A stretch of 64,000 bases of DNA from contig WTXI01000032.1 in NCBI GenBank assembly GCA_022376515.1, positions 1 through 64,000 of the forward strand. Direction: 5' to 3'. Of the stretch, positions 49,353 through 61,911 are shown one piece after another (position 1 is the stretch's first letter; every line of letters starts with the position of its first letter). The notes beneath the pieces were generated by a model that was not told the origin of the DNA, did no database searches, and saw only the letters and a program-made list of their open reading frames with translations. This stretch comes from Lactifluus volemus (taxonomy: Eukaryota > Basidiomycota > Agaricomycetes > Russulales > Russulaceae). Both the position numbers and the translations under genes were made by a program.

Positions 49353-52300
49353 GGCCCTTCTTCCCGTTAACCACGACGAGTGGTCAAGGTGGTGAGGTTG
49401 CAAGAACTACACGTCGTCCTTTTTTTTCTTGTAGGACTTGTGTTAGGAGGCGCAGTTCCGATGTAGTCCATCTCACCATGTGAGCTATCGTTGCAAGTGT
49501 ACGATTTCGGAGTCGTTCACAACCGTGTTGTTCTTCTGACAAGGGTCATGCATGCCTCGAGGCTTCGAAATTACCCCACTACTATCCTTGCGCGTCAACA
49601 TATTTATTGCTGCAATCACCTACTGTACTTGTAAGCGCGTCAATCATACTACCCCCTTCATGCTCAAATCATCTATTCTGGAATTCGTGCTAGAGGTCCA
49701 CGAACGAATGGAATGGTGACAGCGCAGCCGCTACTAGTACTAGTATGCCGCCTCTGATGTGTGCGTTCTCAACACACGGTCTGAACGCTCGATCATCACC
49801 CACCCCCCCCCCCTCTCTGATTTTGATCGACTGCGGTAGAAGTTGATTGAAATCGATCCGCATTTGCGCAACGTTTGGTATAAATAGCATTCAAATTCAC
49901 CGTGCTTTCCGGCCAGGCGGAGGAACAACCTACTGTAGTACTTTTAACCCCGCGCTTTCCGGCTTTTTTTTTTTATCTGTCACTTTCTATTTCCTATTAT
50001 AATGCTCGTCCTTCCTTCCCGACTCGGGTTGTAGGAATTGAAACATTCATCAACGTTAAAATAAAAAGTCCGAAAGACTTTTTCCGAGCTGTGCGCAGTT
50101 CCTCAGACAGTACGCCCCCGAGGTGTACACATACCAATTGGGCGTTCACGTCCTCGTAGATCCCGAAGAAGGTCACACAATCATTATTTTTTTGTTAGGC
50201 AAAACTGCGACCCCCCCTACGACTCGGACAAACAGCCTAACTACCGAATTGAAAAAGTTTGGCCTCCCCCTAACAGACAAGTCATTCGTCGCTCCGTCCG
50301 CTCTTCCCGCGGTGTCCACCCAGCGACCGACGCAGAAACGTACAGCGGTTTCTCCGCGGAGCAGCAACTTTGAAAGCCAGGTAAACAGTCAAAACACGTT
50401 TTTTTTTTTCAATCCTTTTCAAATTCCTTCCTCTTTTTTGTTAAAACAAAAGCGTATCACTAAAACACTTTGGCAGCCGCGTCGTCACTGCGCTCCTCCA
50501 CCGCGGGCACTGGCAGGCGTGGGACGCTGAAAAGTGGTTCCGTCCGGTCGGCTATTTTTTCCATGTTTCTCTCGTGATCAAAGAACCCGCGGGATTTTTT
50601 GTGTTCGATAAGCGACTGAGCGATCAGACCGGAACTGCAACACCCAACAGCAAGAACCGATCTCGGTGGTTGTTTTAGTTGGGGGTGCCTGTGTGCAAAA
50701 AGAATATTTGGATGTGGGAAAAAATCTCACGCAAATGGTGGGCATGGTAGGGATCTTGTTCTTGCTTGATGAGGCCAAGACAATACACCAACATGCATGA
50801 CAGACACTGACGCTATGCAGACCCATGTGGAGTACTACTATTATTTGATCCGGGGTGCATACAGTACACGTACCACCACTCAACATTCAAACTCAAGTAC
50901 TCAAGAGCCGACCCTAGAAACCACATGGCAATACAGGCCCATACGTCCAACTCCATCGGAAACGGATCCATGGACATAAGGATGGTGTCGTCGGTCTGTT
51001 GATTCCCGCCAAAGCCGGTCGAGTGACGCCAGCCACGATGACGCATACTACATGTGCCTTCTCACCTCTTTTTTTCCTGGTCTTCACTGGGGCAAAAACC
51101 ACAAGGCTACCTGCCGGATGAGCAAAATTTATCTTCGTGCACACTATGCTATAGGATTGCCTACCAATCTGACATGCCCGCGATGAGGTAGTTACACATT
51201 CAAACGCTATGCCAAATGCGCCAATGGAAGGCCAGTTGGCGTTGTGAGCTGTTCCTGGCTTGACTTGCTAGGGCAGTTGTTGCTTGTTATCATGACCAAT
51301 GCGCTAGCCTATGGTTGATGCTGATGAACTGATGTTCCCGCTCAGAACTTCTCGATCGGTCGCTCTATTCGGAGCACGGTTTCAGTAGGTAGGTGTGCAA
51401 GTTGGGTTCGCCGAGGGACAGGATAAGCGCACCTTATTCCATAATGCTCCGCGCACCGACGACGTATGACATAGTCCTCCGACACGACCAAAATTCCAGT
51501 ACCGTCCGGTAAACTCTCTCGGCACAAGGCACATCCTCATCGACCACGGTGGGGCGCAATCCCAGCCTGCAAACTCCAGGCAGTGACCATGAAAATGATC
51601 GGCTATGACATGTTTCATCCGATAAGCGTCCCCGGCTTGGGCGGACGTGTGGTCTGTATCAATAACTAGGAGGACCTTACTCGGATTTGCACCGGACATG
51701 CCCGACTCATTGTCACCCGTCAGGCGAGATTCTCATGGGGAGTGTGGGATGTTTGCCCTGGTGTGCTCTTGTTAGGTTATGTCATCGCAACGGGTCAACT
51801 TCGATTGACCGTAGCTATTCACAACGACTCGGAGTCTATGGGTTTTTGATGAGCGACATTATTTGTCGTTCAGTTGCATGCGGCGTACGACAGGACCACT
51901 ACGTATACTGCCACGAATTTGGGTTTGCTATCATACGTGACGAAGGTTCGTATTTAACTCCCAATGCTGTGTCCGATCGCCTGTAAGATTGGCTCACAAC
52001 CAGACTAGACCCAATCTATTTTGTGAGAACTGACCAACTTGGAGTATCCGGGCCTCCGACAACGTTGACGAGGCAACAACTATCATACAGTACCGAAAGC
52101 GTTTGAACACCAACAACCTCCCTAGATATCACGAAGCGATTGAATACATCCTAGTTTGAAAGCAATATTTTTGGACTATTTCCAGGGCAGTGGCCCCAAT
52201 AGATCCCGGTGAAAGACCCAAAGGTACAGGGAAATACAACCTTTCTATCATGCCGCCATGGCATCTATCACGTACCAGATCTGCTGGCGTTTGTTTCTTC

Positions 52301-52668
52301 CCACAAAACTCGCCCTGATACGCAGTAGTTCTTGAAATAGTACCGATCTTGATACCTCTCATGGAAGCCGGGTCCTGGGCCCTGATAAAACAAGCAAAAT
52401 CAACAAGATGGTTGAAACACAGCTTCTCACTGGTGTCAAAGGCACGACTAGATCTGAGACACTTGCCAGCAAAAATAGTACCATCGAGTTGGATCAACGG
52501 TTGGCTTCATCGGAGTCGGTGTGTTAGTAGAAGGGTGAAACTGAGTGCTTAATTCAGTTGTGCTTACTCTGAGAGTCCGAGTCGGACATGAATTCTGACT
52601 CGGATACAGTTGTCGTCCAGTGGTTGGCGTAACTAGCGCCGCCGGTCGGGATGGCCGCGGTGCACGTG
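49353..52668. other. Gene-poor stretch, unrecognised open frames only
   Basis: No gene recognised in 3.3 kb. Two places deserve mention. Around 50060-50400 (+) a frame reads SCAQFLRQYAPEVYTYQLG and on through HVLVDPEEGHT and a Thr/Pro-rich part. Around 51380-52500 (-) two frames of over 100 codons read DTDHTSAQAGDAYRMKHVIA and MRGIKIGTISRTTAYQGEF. These look more protein-like than random but lack known motifs, and I could not splice them into a full gene. Confidence 0.35.
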
Positions 52669-53440
52669 GCCACCCCCGGCTTTGATCATCTTCCCCCACA
52701 TGTGGCTTATAGATCTGCCTCTCCTACTTCATGAAACTATCCTATGTCAGAGAGACTTCTCGAGACTTTGGGAACTTTGGTTTCTCCAGGCGCAGTTACG
52801 CATTCAGGAGACTGTTGGCATGGCATTCGCTATCTTTTCATTGCTAAACCTACATGTTCATAGGAAACGCACAGCATTTCTTGTCTCATCCAGCGCGTCA
52901 ATCGGATAGAGACGCTGTCAAACGTTTTTCGAATTTCGATGATCCACCTGAAATGGCGCCCGCGCCTTACGACTTTGTTCGGTACATTTCACGCGAAATC
53001 TATGATTCGGGACCTGTCACAACCACCGTCAGGCGGGAACTTTTCGAGACGGTCATGTGCATACCGTTTCCTTGTGAACGTTTTCTCCTAATCCTGTTCA
53101 GAGATCTTCCGACACCGCAATGCACTTCACCGAGCTGACCATTACACCGACCATTCCCACGTATTACCCTTTTCGTGAGATCGTTCTCAACGGTCGTTAC
53201 ATGGAGCCAATCCTCTGGCTAATGGCACCCATTGTATGAAAGAATGCTTCTGGGCCGCAGGTGGTTATCGCAAACACGCAATGGCATCTAGCTGTATGAA
53301 TGCCAAATGGAGTCAGCAACACCATGGTGTTCAAGTTGGCTTCCCGCATGGTCGTCTGCAACTTTGTTCACCCATGAAAAGAAGACGCCTCCAAACGTTC
53401 GTGTGGCCAATGAGGCGTTTTTGTAGTATTTAAGTCTTGA
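52669..53440 (+). pseudogene. Relic of an unrecognised gene (left copy)
   Basis: Part of the duplicated segment upstream of the lipase. It reads HETILCQRDFSRLWELWFLQ, AQLRIQETVG, a possible intron with a GC donor (GCATGGCATTC...TTCATAG), NAQHFLSHPARQSDRDAVKR and FDDPPEMAPAPYDFVRYISR. After that the frame is lost. A later piece reads MKECFWAAGGYRKHAMAS. The right copy carries the same pieces with other breaks. No family recognised. Sharing of these phrases by both copies suggests an ancestral coding gene now decayed. Confidence 0.45.
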
Positions 53441-53490
53441 CCTATGCGCAATCTTTGCAGTGCGTATCACCCCCTAGCAACTCCCTTGCC

Positions 53491-54713
53491 ATGTTTCGCG
53501 TAACATCCGTTTTATCCTTCACGTTTGTTGGGCTTGTCCGCGCCGTCTTAGTCCAGCGTCAGGCTATCACCACACTCAGCTCTACGCAGATCGATGCGTT
53601 TGCCCCATTCACAAACTTTGCCAGCGCTGCGTATTGTAATCCCTCAACGACAGGAAACTGGAGCTGTGGCGGTGTGTCGTGTGTCGTACGCTCGTGTGCT
53701 TTCATGGTATTGACCGTACTTTCTGTAGCTAACTGCGACGCAAATCCCGACTTCCAGCCCGTGGCGTCTGGGGGGGATGGCGATATCACGCAATTTTGTA
53801 GGCATCTGGCCCTGACATGATTGCGAAAACATCTTCACGAACTCCCACAGGGTTTGTCGGGTTCTCCCCTTCTCTGAGCACCGTCATAGTGGCCCATCAA
53901 GGCACCGAGCCCACCCAATTGTACGCCGTTTATTTTCGCCTGGCTTCTTCGTTGCAATATTGCTCATCGGCACAACCCTTGCGATAGCTTCGCCGACCTG
54001 ACCGACCTTGATTTCTTCCTCGAACCACTCAACCCATCTCTCTTCCCGGGTATACCATCGTCCGTACAAGCGCACAACGGTTTCGCCAGGGAACATGCCA
54101 GGTACATACCAGATATGTGTCCATTCTCACGGTACGTAGCTTTCTGACCAAGTATGGCCCTTCGCAGAACGGCGCCTGGGATCCTCAGCGCCGTGCAACA
54201 GACACTGTCAGCGCATGGCGGGTCGTCGGTCACTGTCGTCGGTCACTCGCTCGGTGCGGCGCTCTCGCTCCTTGACGCGGTCTTCCTTAGCCTGCAACTT
54301 CCGAATGTGAATGTGAATATGGTCGGCTATGCCATGCCCCGCGTCGGGAACCAAGACTTTGCGAATTTCGTAGATAGCCAGCTGAGTGGACTCGTGACGC
54401 ATATCAACAACAAAAAGGACCCGATCCCGACTGTCCCCGGTATATTTTTGGGATTCCATCACCCTCGGGCGAGATCCACCAGCAGGACTCGGGCGAATGG
54501 GATGCTTGCCCCGGTGCGTTTTTTCTCCGCATTTCCCTCCACTTATCGGGGTTGTGCCATCTCAAGGTACTAAATTTTTCTGCTGTTTTTTTTTTTGGGC
54601 TAGGCCAGGACAATCCTTCCAATTTGTGCATCGTCGGTGACGTACCAAACGTCTTTGTGGGCAAGGTGTCCGATCACGCCGGGCCATACGCCGGTATCAC
54701 GATAGGCTGCTGA
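53491..54713 (+). pseudogene. Secreted class 3 lipase, left copy, 1-base deletion
   Basis: Homologue of the intact lipase at 62762. Signal peptide (MFRVTSVLSFTFVGLVRAVL), then a cysteine-containing propeptide-like part, GFVGFSPSLSTVIVAHQGTE (oxyanion region), DLTDLDFFLEPLNPSLFPG, nucleophile elbow VTVVGHSLGAALSLLD, YAMPRVGNQDFANFVD and NKKDPIPTVPG (Asp). Near 54470 the sequence CATCACCCTCGGG lacks one C present in the right copy. The frame then runs RARSTSRTRANGML into a stop and misses the last exon with the catalytic His and the closing cysteines. That exon (to TGA 54711-54713) is still present and well conserved, so the lesion is recent or a sequence error. Confidence 0.75.
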
Positions 54714-55979
54714 TGCGGCCGCACTATCTGTTGCGGTACCCGTTTTGCGTGATGACGGTCGGACGAAAAGGAATATACCAGCGTCGCCTCTTCTAGATAC
54801 CCCTCTTTTCGCCCATCTCGAGACTTTGGTGTCGATCTTGCCTCGGGCATGCACGCTAAAATTTATTCTTATTATTATTAAAAAAAGTACTGCATCACCA
54901 TGTAAAGCGTAGTTCTCCTATACGAAAATAATCACGCCTTTTCCTCCGTTTTTGCGGCCGCGAGTCTGATGGCTCTGAATCCCTGTTAGCAACTTGCGTG
55001 ACCCGGACGTGCGGCCCGGGATCATCTATCACAAGTTGCAGCTTGCTTACAGAGAAATGCCGACGGAGGAAAGGAACCTTTGATTCCGTAGAAATGTGTT
55101 TTGATGTTTGGACAACTCAAACCTCTGTCATGATTCTATGAAGAGCTGGGATCAAAGTTTCCCTCGTTGTCAGCCACCTTGCTGGCAGACAGTGGGCTGA
55201 TCGATCGAATTTCTTCCGGCTACAGGCAAAAGAATCGCGTGAACTATTGATGATTGGCATGACTGCAACAACGAAATTTCCAATCGGCAGCAGTCATGTT
55301 TGAACTTGAACCTCAAGGCCGCTGGTAATAGTAGTATCCACTGCGTTCAATGCTATCGTAGGGTAGTCAATTTTCGGTATTATTGGCTTGCCCAACTTGA
55401 AGCTTGAAGCTTGAAGCCTCAAAAGGGGAAGTAGAGTGTTCTGCTGATCATTCTGTCATGCTTTCCATCTACACATGATTCCCCCTGGTCAATCCTCAAA
55501 AGTCATCTGTGTTATTTCGCCGCTGCTGGTTTTCTCAGAGCTTGTGCCAATGGCAAGTAGTTTACGTAGAAAAATTGTGATGCGACTTGTCGTGAGTTTC
55601 ATTACCCATTTACTACCGGTTCTCTGCTTTGATTCTGTATGACAAAATATTTAATAGGGCCCCTTGGCCGCACGCTCTTCCATGGCGTGCCATTCGATGC
55701 CAGTCTCACCCTAGTTCCGTCTAAATTCCAACTGAGACATCGATAAAGAGCATGGCGACAATCCATGTTGATGAGGACGTTCCTCAAGCCCCAGACGAAC
55801 GGATACCGGGACCTGTAATAGCGCGATAGAAGATCTCGCGTATGGAGGATACGGTAAAGCGCTTTCCCACCACCAAGTCAAGTGACTTTGTTTGTTGTTT
55901 GTCCCATTTGCGCCCCTCGCATGTCTCAAGGTCGCAAGGCTCAATCTTGTCCCAGATTCCAATCTACAAACACATCCAG
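54714..55979. other. Intergenic upstream of NLR 2
   Basis: No gene recognised. A short stretch at about 54947-54980 (TTTTTGCGGCCGCGAGTCTGATGGC) resembles 61490-61520, so traces of the duplicated neighbourhood extend here. A triple AGCTTGA motif lies near 55400. Confidence 0.5.
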
Positions 55980-58900
55980 ATGGCCTCCAACTCGTATGTC
56001 AAACTCACTCCTCTCCGATGTCTCCCGCTGTTAACCATTACTACAGACCAAGTCCTCAACTCCCTGCAATCGGCCATATCGGTAGTGCTCAGGTCGGTGT
56101 CAGTGAAACGAAACCGACCTCGTTTCACTCCAGGTCACTGGTACGTATCTTTACAATATTTACGATCCCGGTATGATGAGTATTTATTCTTTTTCCCCTG
56201 TCAGCCCTTCAAGCGAAAAACCTTCCCCGTCTCAAGACCTTTCTTGGAAAGAAAAGACGATTCTACACTACTATTATCTACGGGGAGACAACAACGCGGA
56301 CCCGATCTGTTCGCAGCATAGCCCAACGCGTGGAATGGAACGAGAGCATGGACCTATTGTGGGAATCTCAATTTTTTGTCCCTTATGTACAACTAAGTCT
56401 TGCAGCGCTGCACAACCACTTTCCCGCATGACTGTATCTCTTTATGCGGCAATGACCACCCAGAAAGACATCCTTGTTGGGAGGCAGGAAATAGCCTGTG
56501 AACCTGGACGCGGTTCGTCTATTACTCAGAATTCTTACATATGCGTCTGACTGAGCATCTTTCATGTAGAACTTGATATTGTTTTCGGCAATGTCGACGG
56601 ACATACTAGAAGCTCAACGGAGCCTGTCACACTCTCTTTAACGATCGCCATGTCACCGGATGCGAGTTCATCCCTGGCTGCAGCAGTCAGCACGAACGCT
56701 AAAACGGCCAACCTTGATGCTTGTGCTGCTGACAAAGTTGTTGAACGTCAATCCAACCGTGAAATCATGCAATCCACGGAAGGGAACGCCCTTCTATCTT
56801 CATCTCGGACAGGAGACCTTCCGATTGAGCGCAGTCCTGTGGCAGACACCCGGACAGAGATGTCCCATACTCTCGATTCCGCTGAGGGGGCTATGGACGC
56901 CGTGAAAACATGGAAGACCGCTGTTCATGTTATCAAGCAAGTGATGGACAATGTCGGTCCAATCGTAACAGTATGCCTAACATAGTTATTTGCCTATCGT
57001 TCTCTGAGCTAACTTCTGCTCTTCAGCTACTTCCTCACGCAAAGTTGGCATGGGAGATGCTCTCAAAGATTCCTGAGGTACGTCTCTCTGCCTGGGTCGG
57101 AGTATATTCAAAATTCACCCTCTTCATCTCACCACCAGATTTTGTTACACCAGTTTGAGCGTGACGACAACGTCAGAACACTACTACAAGCTATTCGGGA
57201 TGCATTTGAAATTGCAAACGAGGCAGACATTTTGAGGAACTTGAAGCCAGCATCAACGCAGGCAAAAATCCTGGATGAGATGCTCGAGTGTGTCTCCGAA
57301 TGTGCCACATTTATCATATCGTATGCAGAGGATGTGCAAGTCCGTACGTCGTCTTGATCTCTCTTGTCAGTCATTAATGATAACCATATGATTTGCAGTG
57401 AATCGGACTTTGAAGAATACTTTTGGGGGTGTTGATGGGAAAATCGAGCAGTACCGCTCCAACCTCTTCCGACTGCGAGACAACTTCCTGTCCCGTGCTG
57501 CTGTCGTCACTGAAGTTTCTGTTCTAGAGGCTGGTGAGTAATTTGGATATCACAACATCGTCGAATCGTCGGTCTGACAAAGGGCACAGAATTAGGAGCA
57601 ATAATCAGAGAATTGCCTTATAAAGGAGGCTGGCGATTCGGCAACGAGAAGCGTTGTCTTCCAGGCACACGCGAAGCATTCTTGGATCACATTCACAAGT
57701 GGGTCGAGAATACGACATCGAAACATGCCCTCGTTCTTTTCGGCCAAGCAGGCATGGGAAAGTCTTCGATTGCACATGAGATTTCCCGTCACTTTGAAAA
57801 CAAGTGTCTCGGTTCCTACTTCACCTTTCTGCGCAAGGAGGGTTCAAAACGCGATGCTTACCAGCTGTTCACGACACTTGCGCGGGATCTCTCCGATCGG
57901 CATTCTACGTTCAAACTCGCGCTCGGGAAGGTTGTTCAGGATAATTCGTCTCTTCGCAGTAGCCGAGATTATCATATTCTTTATGAACGGCTCCTTCTCG
58001 AACCGCTGAGGAACTTGAATGAACCACTTCCTGGCCCAACTCTTATTGTCATCGACGCATTGGATGAGAGCGGAGATGCGATTGGCAGAAATGGGCTACA
58101 TACATTCCTTGCTCAACGTCTCGTCGACCTCCCATCATCATTCCGTGTATTCGTCACCTCAAGGCCAGAGGATGGTGTCGAACGTGCGTTTGCCAACGCG
58201 ACATCCTTCGACACGATCTACATGGATGATGCCAAACTGGCTTCCAGTACGGAACAAGATATCCTCGTATATCTACAGAGGGAACTCTCTCCGGACGTAT
58301 TCAGAGACATGGGATCAGACTAGCAAAGGCGGCAGAGGGCATATTTCAGTGGGCAACCGTTGCTTGCGGATTCATCAACAGCCCTGAAAGTCTCGGCCTT
58401 AGGATGGAAACGCGCGTAGAACGTCTGTTGGGACACTCTCGAGGTCGCAGTGGAGAAGGTCCGTTGGACAGCTTGTACGAAGAAGTTCTCAAACAATATT
58501 GCAAAACACATGAAGCACAGGCACTATTTCGGACCATCATGGGACAGCTTCTTGCTGCGATCGAGCCGCTCTCGATTGATTCGCTGATCCTCTGCGACGA
58601 CATTCACCCATCGACGACTCGGAAGATTCGGTTGTGATTATTGAAATTCTTGGTCACCTCGGCTCGCTGCTGAGTAATGTGACCTCATCCGATCATACGC
58701 GTCCCATCATTCCTCTCCATACTCATTCCGCGACTTTCTGACCAAAAGACAAGCAATGTGTTTTATGTGGATCTTGGCCATAGTCATCAACAGTTGGCAC
58801 ATTCCTCCTTGGTTTAATGCTTAATGATCTGAAATTCAACATTTGCGAACTGGAGTCATCATATCTTGCGAACTGCGATGTCCCAGACCTAGATCTCGAA

Positions 58901-61387
58901 TCGCCAAATACATTCCTCCTGCACTATCGTATGCTTGCATTTTCTGGGTCAATCATTTGAACATGTTGTCTCTTTCGAGAAGACCTGTTGAGAAACTTGA
59001 ATCGCTCTTTGGACAAAGTTCTGTTTTGGCTGGAGGTGCTTAGCCTGAAGAGTAGTGTGGGCGTGGTTTGCGAGGATTGTCAAACTGTTGAAAAGTTGCA
59101 ACACGAGGTAGTTCACGGCATAATTCAATGTGAAATGTGCTGATGTGTTAAATCATGATAGAGTTCGCAACGAAGAGAACTTGAAGAATTTGTTGGCATT
59201 GTCCACGATGCGGCCGAGTTCGTGCGGTATTTCGGAATGCAGTGACAAGAAGGCTCCACATATCTACGTTTCCGCGCTCCCTTTGCACCAAGTTCCTCTC
59301 TCATACTCAAGCAGTATCATCCCTGTTTCGTCGTACACTGTCCTTGGAATATGGACAGTTGTTTCATTGGCCAGCATTGAAAATGACGATTGGGTCACAT
59401 AACAGTCCTGTCAACTCTATTGCATTCTCGCCGGACGGGCAATGTATCGCATCGGGGTCGGACGATCGCACGATTCGGGTGTGGGATGCTGCAATAGGAG
59501 AGGCCGTCGCAGGCCCATTTATTGGACACACTCGTTCGGTTAGTCTGTCGCTTCTCGCCAGATGGGCAGCGCATCGCATCGGGTTCATGGGATGGCACAT
59601 TCTCGTGTGGAATGTCGCAACAGGAGAGGTGTAGCAGGCCCATTTACTGGAACACGACATTGGTCCACTCTGTTGCATTCTCCCCGGACGGCATCGCATC
59701 GCATCGGCCTCGAGTAATCTCACGATTCGCGTGTGGGATGCCGCAACAGGGAGCTCGTAACGGATCGATGGATCAGCTCGTCTGTACCTATTGCATTCTC
59801 ACCAGACGGGCAATCCATTGCATCAGCCTTGGATGGTGCCGCGATTTGCATATGGGACATTGGAACAGGAGAGGTCGTAGCAGGCCCGTTTACGGGACAC
59901 GCACTCACTTGGTCAGATCTGTTGCTTCTCACCAGATGGGCATCGCATCGCATCGGTTCGGATGACCACACAGTTCGCGTATGGGATGCCGCCACAGTAG
60001 AGGTTGCGCGGGCCCATTTACTGGACACACCGAGTTGTCTGCTCCATTGTATTCTCGCAGGACGGGCAGCACATTGCATCGGGTTCATGGGATCACACGA
60101 TTCGCGTCTGGGATGCCATAACTGGGGAGGTCGTGGCGGGGCCATTTACTGGCCACACCCAACAGTCTCGTCTGTTGCATTCTCTCCAGATAGGCTGCAC
60201 ATTGCATCGTCCTCGTACGATCACACGATTCGTTTGTGGGATGCGGCAACGGGAGAGGTCATAGTGGGCCCATCTATTGGACACGCTTCTTCGATCAACG
60301 AGGTTGCATTCTCACCAGACGGACAGCGCATTGCATCGGCATCAGCGATAATACGATTTGCGTGTGGGATTCCGCAACAGGAGAGGTCGTAGCGGGACCA
60401 TTTATTGGACACACGGAATTGGTCAGCTCTGTTGCATTTTCCCCGGATGGCCATCGTATCGCATCGGCCTCGTTTGATAAAACGATTCGCGTGTGGAATG
60501 TCACAACAGGAGAGGTTGTAGCGGGCCCATTTATTAGACCCATGTGTTTTTTTTTTTCAGTTGCATTCTCGCCAGATGGACAGCGCATCGCATCTGCCTC
60601 TAACACTAATCCCAATATTTGTGTGTGGGATGCCGCAACAGGAGAGGTTGTAGCAGGCTCATTTCCTGGACGGACGGAATTGGTCTACTCTGTTGCATTC
60701 TCCCCGGATGGGCGTCGCATCGCATCGGCCTTGGGCCACACGATTCGCGTGTGGGATGCTACAACCGGAGATGTCGTAGCAGGCCCGTCTACAGGACACA
60801 CAGAAGGGGTCTGGTGTGTTGCATTCTCCCCGGACGGGCATCGCATCGCATCGGCCTCGGGTGATCACACGATTCGTGTGTGGGATGCCGCAACGGGAGA
60901 GGTCGTAGCAGGCCCATTTACTGGACACACGGAATCAGTTAACTCTGTTGCGTTCTCCCCAGACGGACATCGCATCGCATCGGCCTCAGGTGATCACACG
61001 ATTCGCGTGTGGGATGCCGTAACGGGAGAGGTTATAGCAGGCCCATTTACTGGACACACCTCTTGGGTCAAATCTGTTGCATTCTCACCAGACGGGAAGC
61101 ACACTGTTTCAGCCTCAATTGATGGAGTGATTCGTATGGAGAACGTCACAGCAGAAAATATTCAGAACACCCATTTTACGGACCAATCCGTAATCAATAG
61201 CGATGGTTGGATATGTGGGAAAGAGGGAGAGCTTCTATTATGGATTCCTGCCCTTCACAGGGCGTGTCTCCATAGACCTGGCACCTTCTGGGCTGCAGGG
61301 GGAACCGGAACTGAGACGCGGCTTGACTTTTCCAAATTTGTGCACGGATCAGATTGGGCTAAAGTATATGATCACAATGTATCTTAA
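55980..61387 (+). pseudogene. NLR-like receptor 2 (C2, helical, NACHT, 14 WD40), multiply frameshifted
   Basis: Paralogue of the NLR at 21375 with an added N-terminal C2 domain. Start MASNS is tentative. The C2 part reads LQAKNLPRLKTFLGKKRRFY, QRVEWNESMDLF, LSRMTVSLYAAMTTQKDILV, EPVTLSLTIA. A helical region follows (AMDAVKTWKTAVHVIKQVMD, LLQAIRDAFEIANEADIL). Then ELPYKGGWRFGNEKRCLPGT, P-loop GQAGMGKSS and LIVIDALDESGDA (NACHT, open until 58323). Lesions against NLR 1: a missing C near 58309 (GACATGGG for GACCATGG), shifts near 58610, 58725 and 58810-59030, and several in the first eight WD repeats (59550-60350). The last six repeats and the tail (LLLWIPALHRACLHRP) form one open frame to the TAA at 61385-61387. 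It is a decayed receptor unless many of these are sequence errors. Confidence 0.75.
59395..61140 (+). repeat. 14 WD40-coding repeats of NLR 2
   Basis: About 14 direct repeats of ~125-130 bases, the same number as NLR 1. The first blade reads VNSIAFSPDGQCIASGSDD, the final ones VAFSPDGHRIASASGDHTI. Blades 2 to 8 contain single-base gains and losses. The typical phrase is ATGEVVAGPF in place of ATGQVVAGPF of NLR 1. The last blade is degenerate (GVIRMENVTAENI). Confidence 0.85.
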
Positions 61388-61911
61388 TAGAATCAGTTGT
61401 ATGCTATGTTCTGCTTTTTGAATTCTCGTGTCCTTGACTACCCTTTTAGTACTCCCCTCTTACCCTCAAAATAATTATTCCTTTTTCCCCTTTTTGCGGC
61501 CGAGTCTGATAGCTCTGAGTTCATGGGCTTCTCAACTGTCACAAATCTTCTCACATCGGCAAAAGAGGGCCGTGCACGTGCGTTACTCGGACGTGCCGGC
61601 CCGGGTTTTCAACACGATCGCCTCGCGCCCCCTCCCACCGAACCACCGAACCACCGAGAGCCCCACACTATCAGCTACCAATGACAAGTCGCCAAAAGAG
61701 GCCTCATTAAGGAATGGGGCTCCCGCTGGCGGAACAGTGACTGCCTCTCCCGAATCTACAACGCCCTCCCCGCTCCCCCACAGGGAAACCTCCTCTCCGT
61801 TATTCAAGGCGCGAAATGCTGTGACCGCGCAGTCTCCACGCTCGTTAGGCTCATCACCAGCCATGCCTTCATCGGCTCGTACGCAGCACACTTCCACCCC
61901 GGCCAATCTCC
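61388..61911 (+). other. Region between NLR 2 and right duplication
   Basis: Contains an open + frame (61428-62039) rich in Ser/Pro/Thr that runs into the duplicated segment (SLLHEAILCQRDFSRLWE). It may be the 5' part of the unrecognised gene whose relic is duplicated. The left copy lacks this 5' part except for the short GCGGCCG-GAGTCTGAT trace near 54955. Confidence 0.4.

Larger units (their letters stand above)
52669..54716 (+). repeat. Segmental duplication, left copy
   Basis: Aligns with 61912-64000 at an offset of about 9.27 kb, starting at GGCCACCCCCGGCTT and running past the lipase stop codon. Single-base differences and small indels occur throughout, so the duplication is not brand new. 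Confidence 0.88.

Noticed and set aside
53884..54233. Minus-strand frames in both lipase copies (also 63168-63505)
   Set aside because: Antisense to lipase exons, and duplicated only because the lipase is duplicated.
59364..60928. Minus-strand frames across the WD40 repeats of NLR 2
   Set aside because: Same cause: antisense shadows of a periodic coding sequence.
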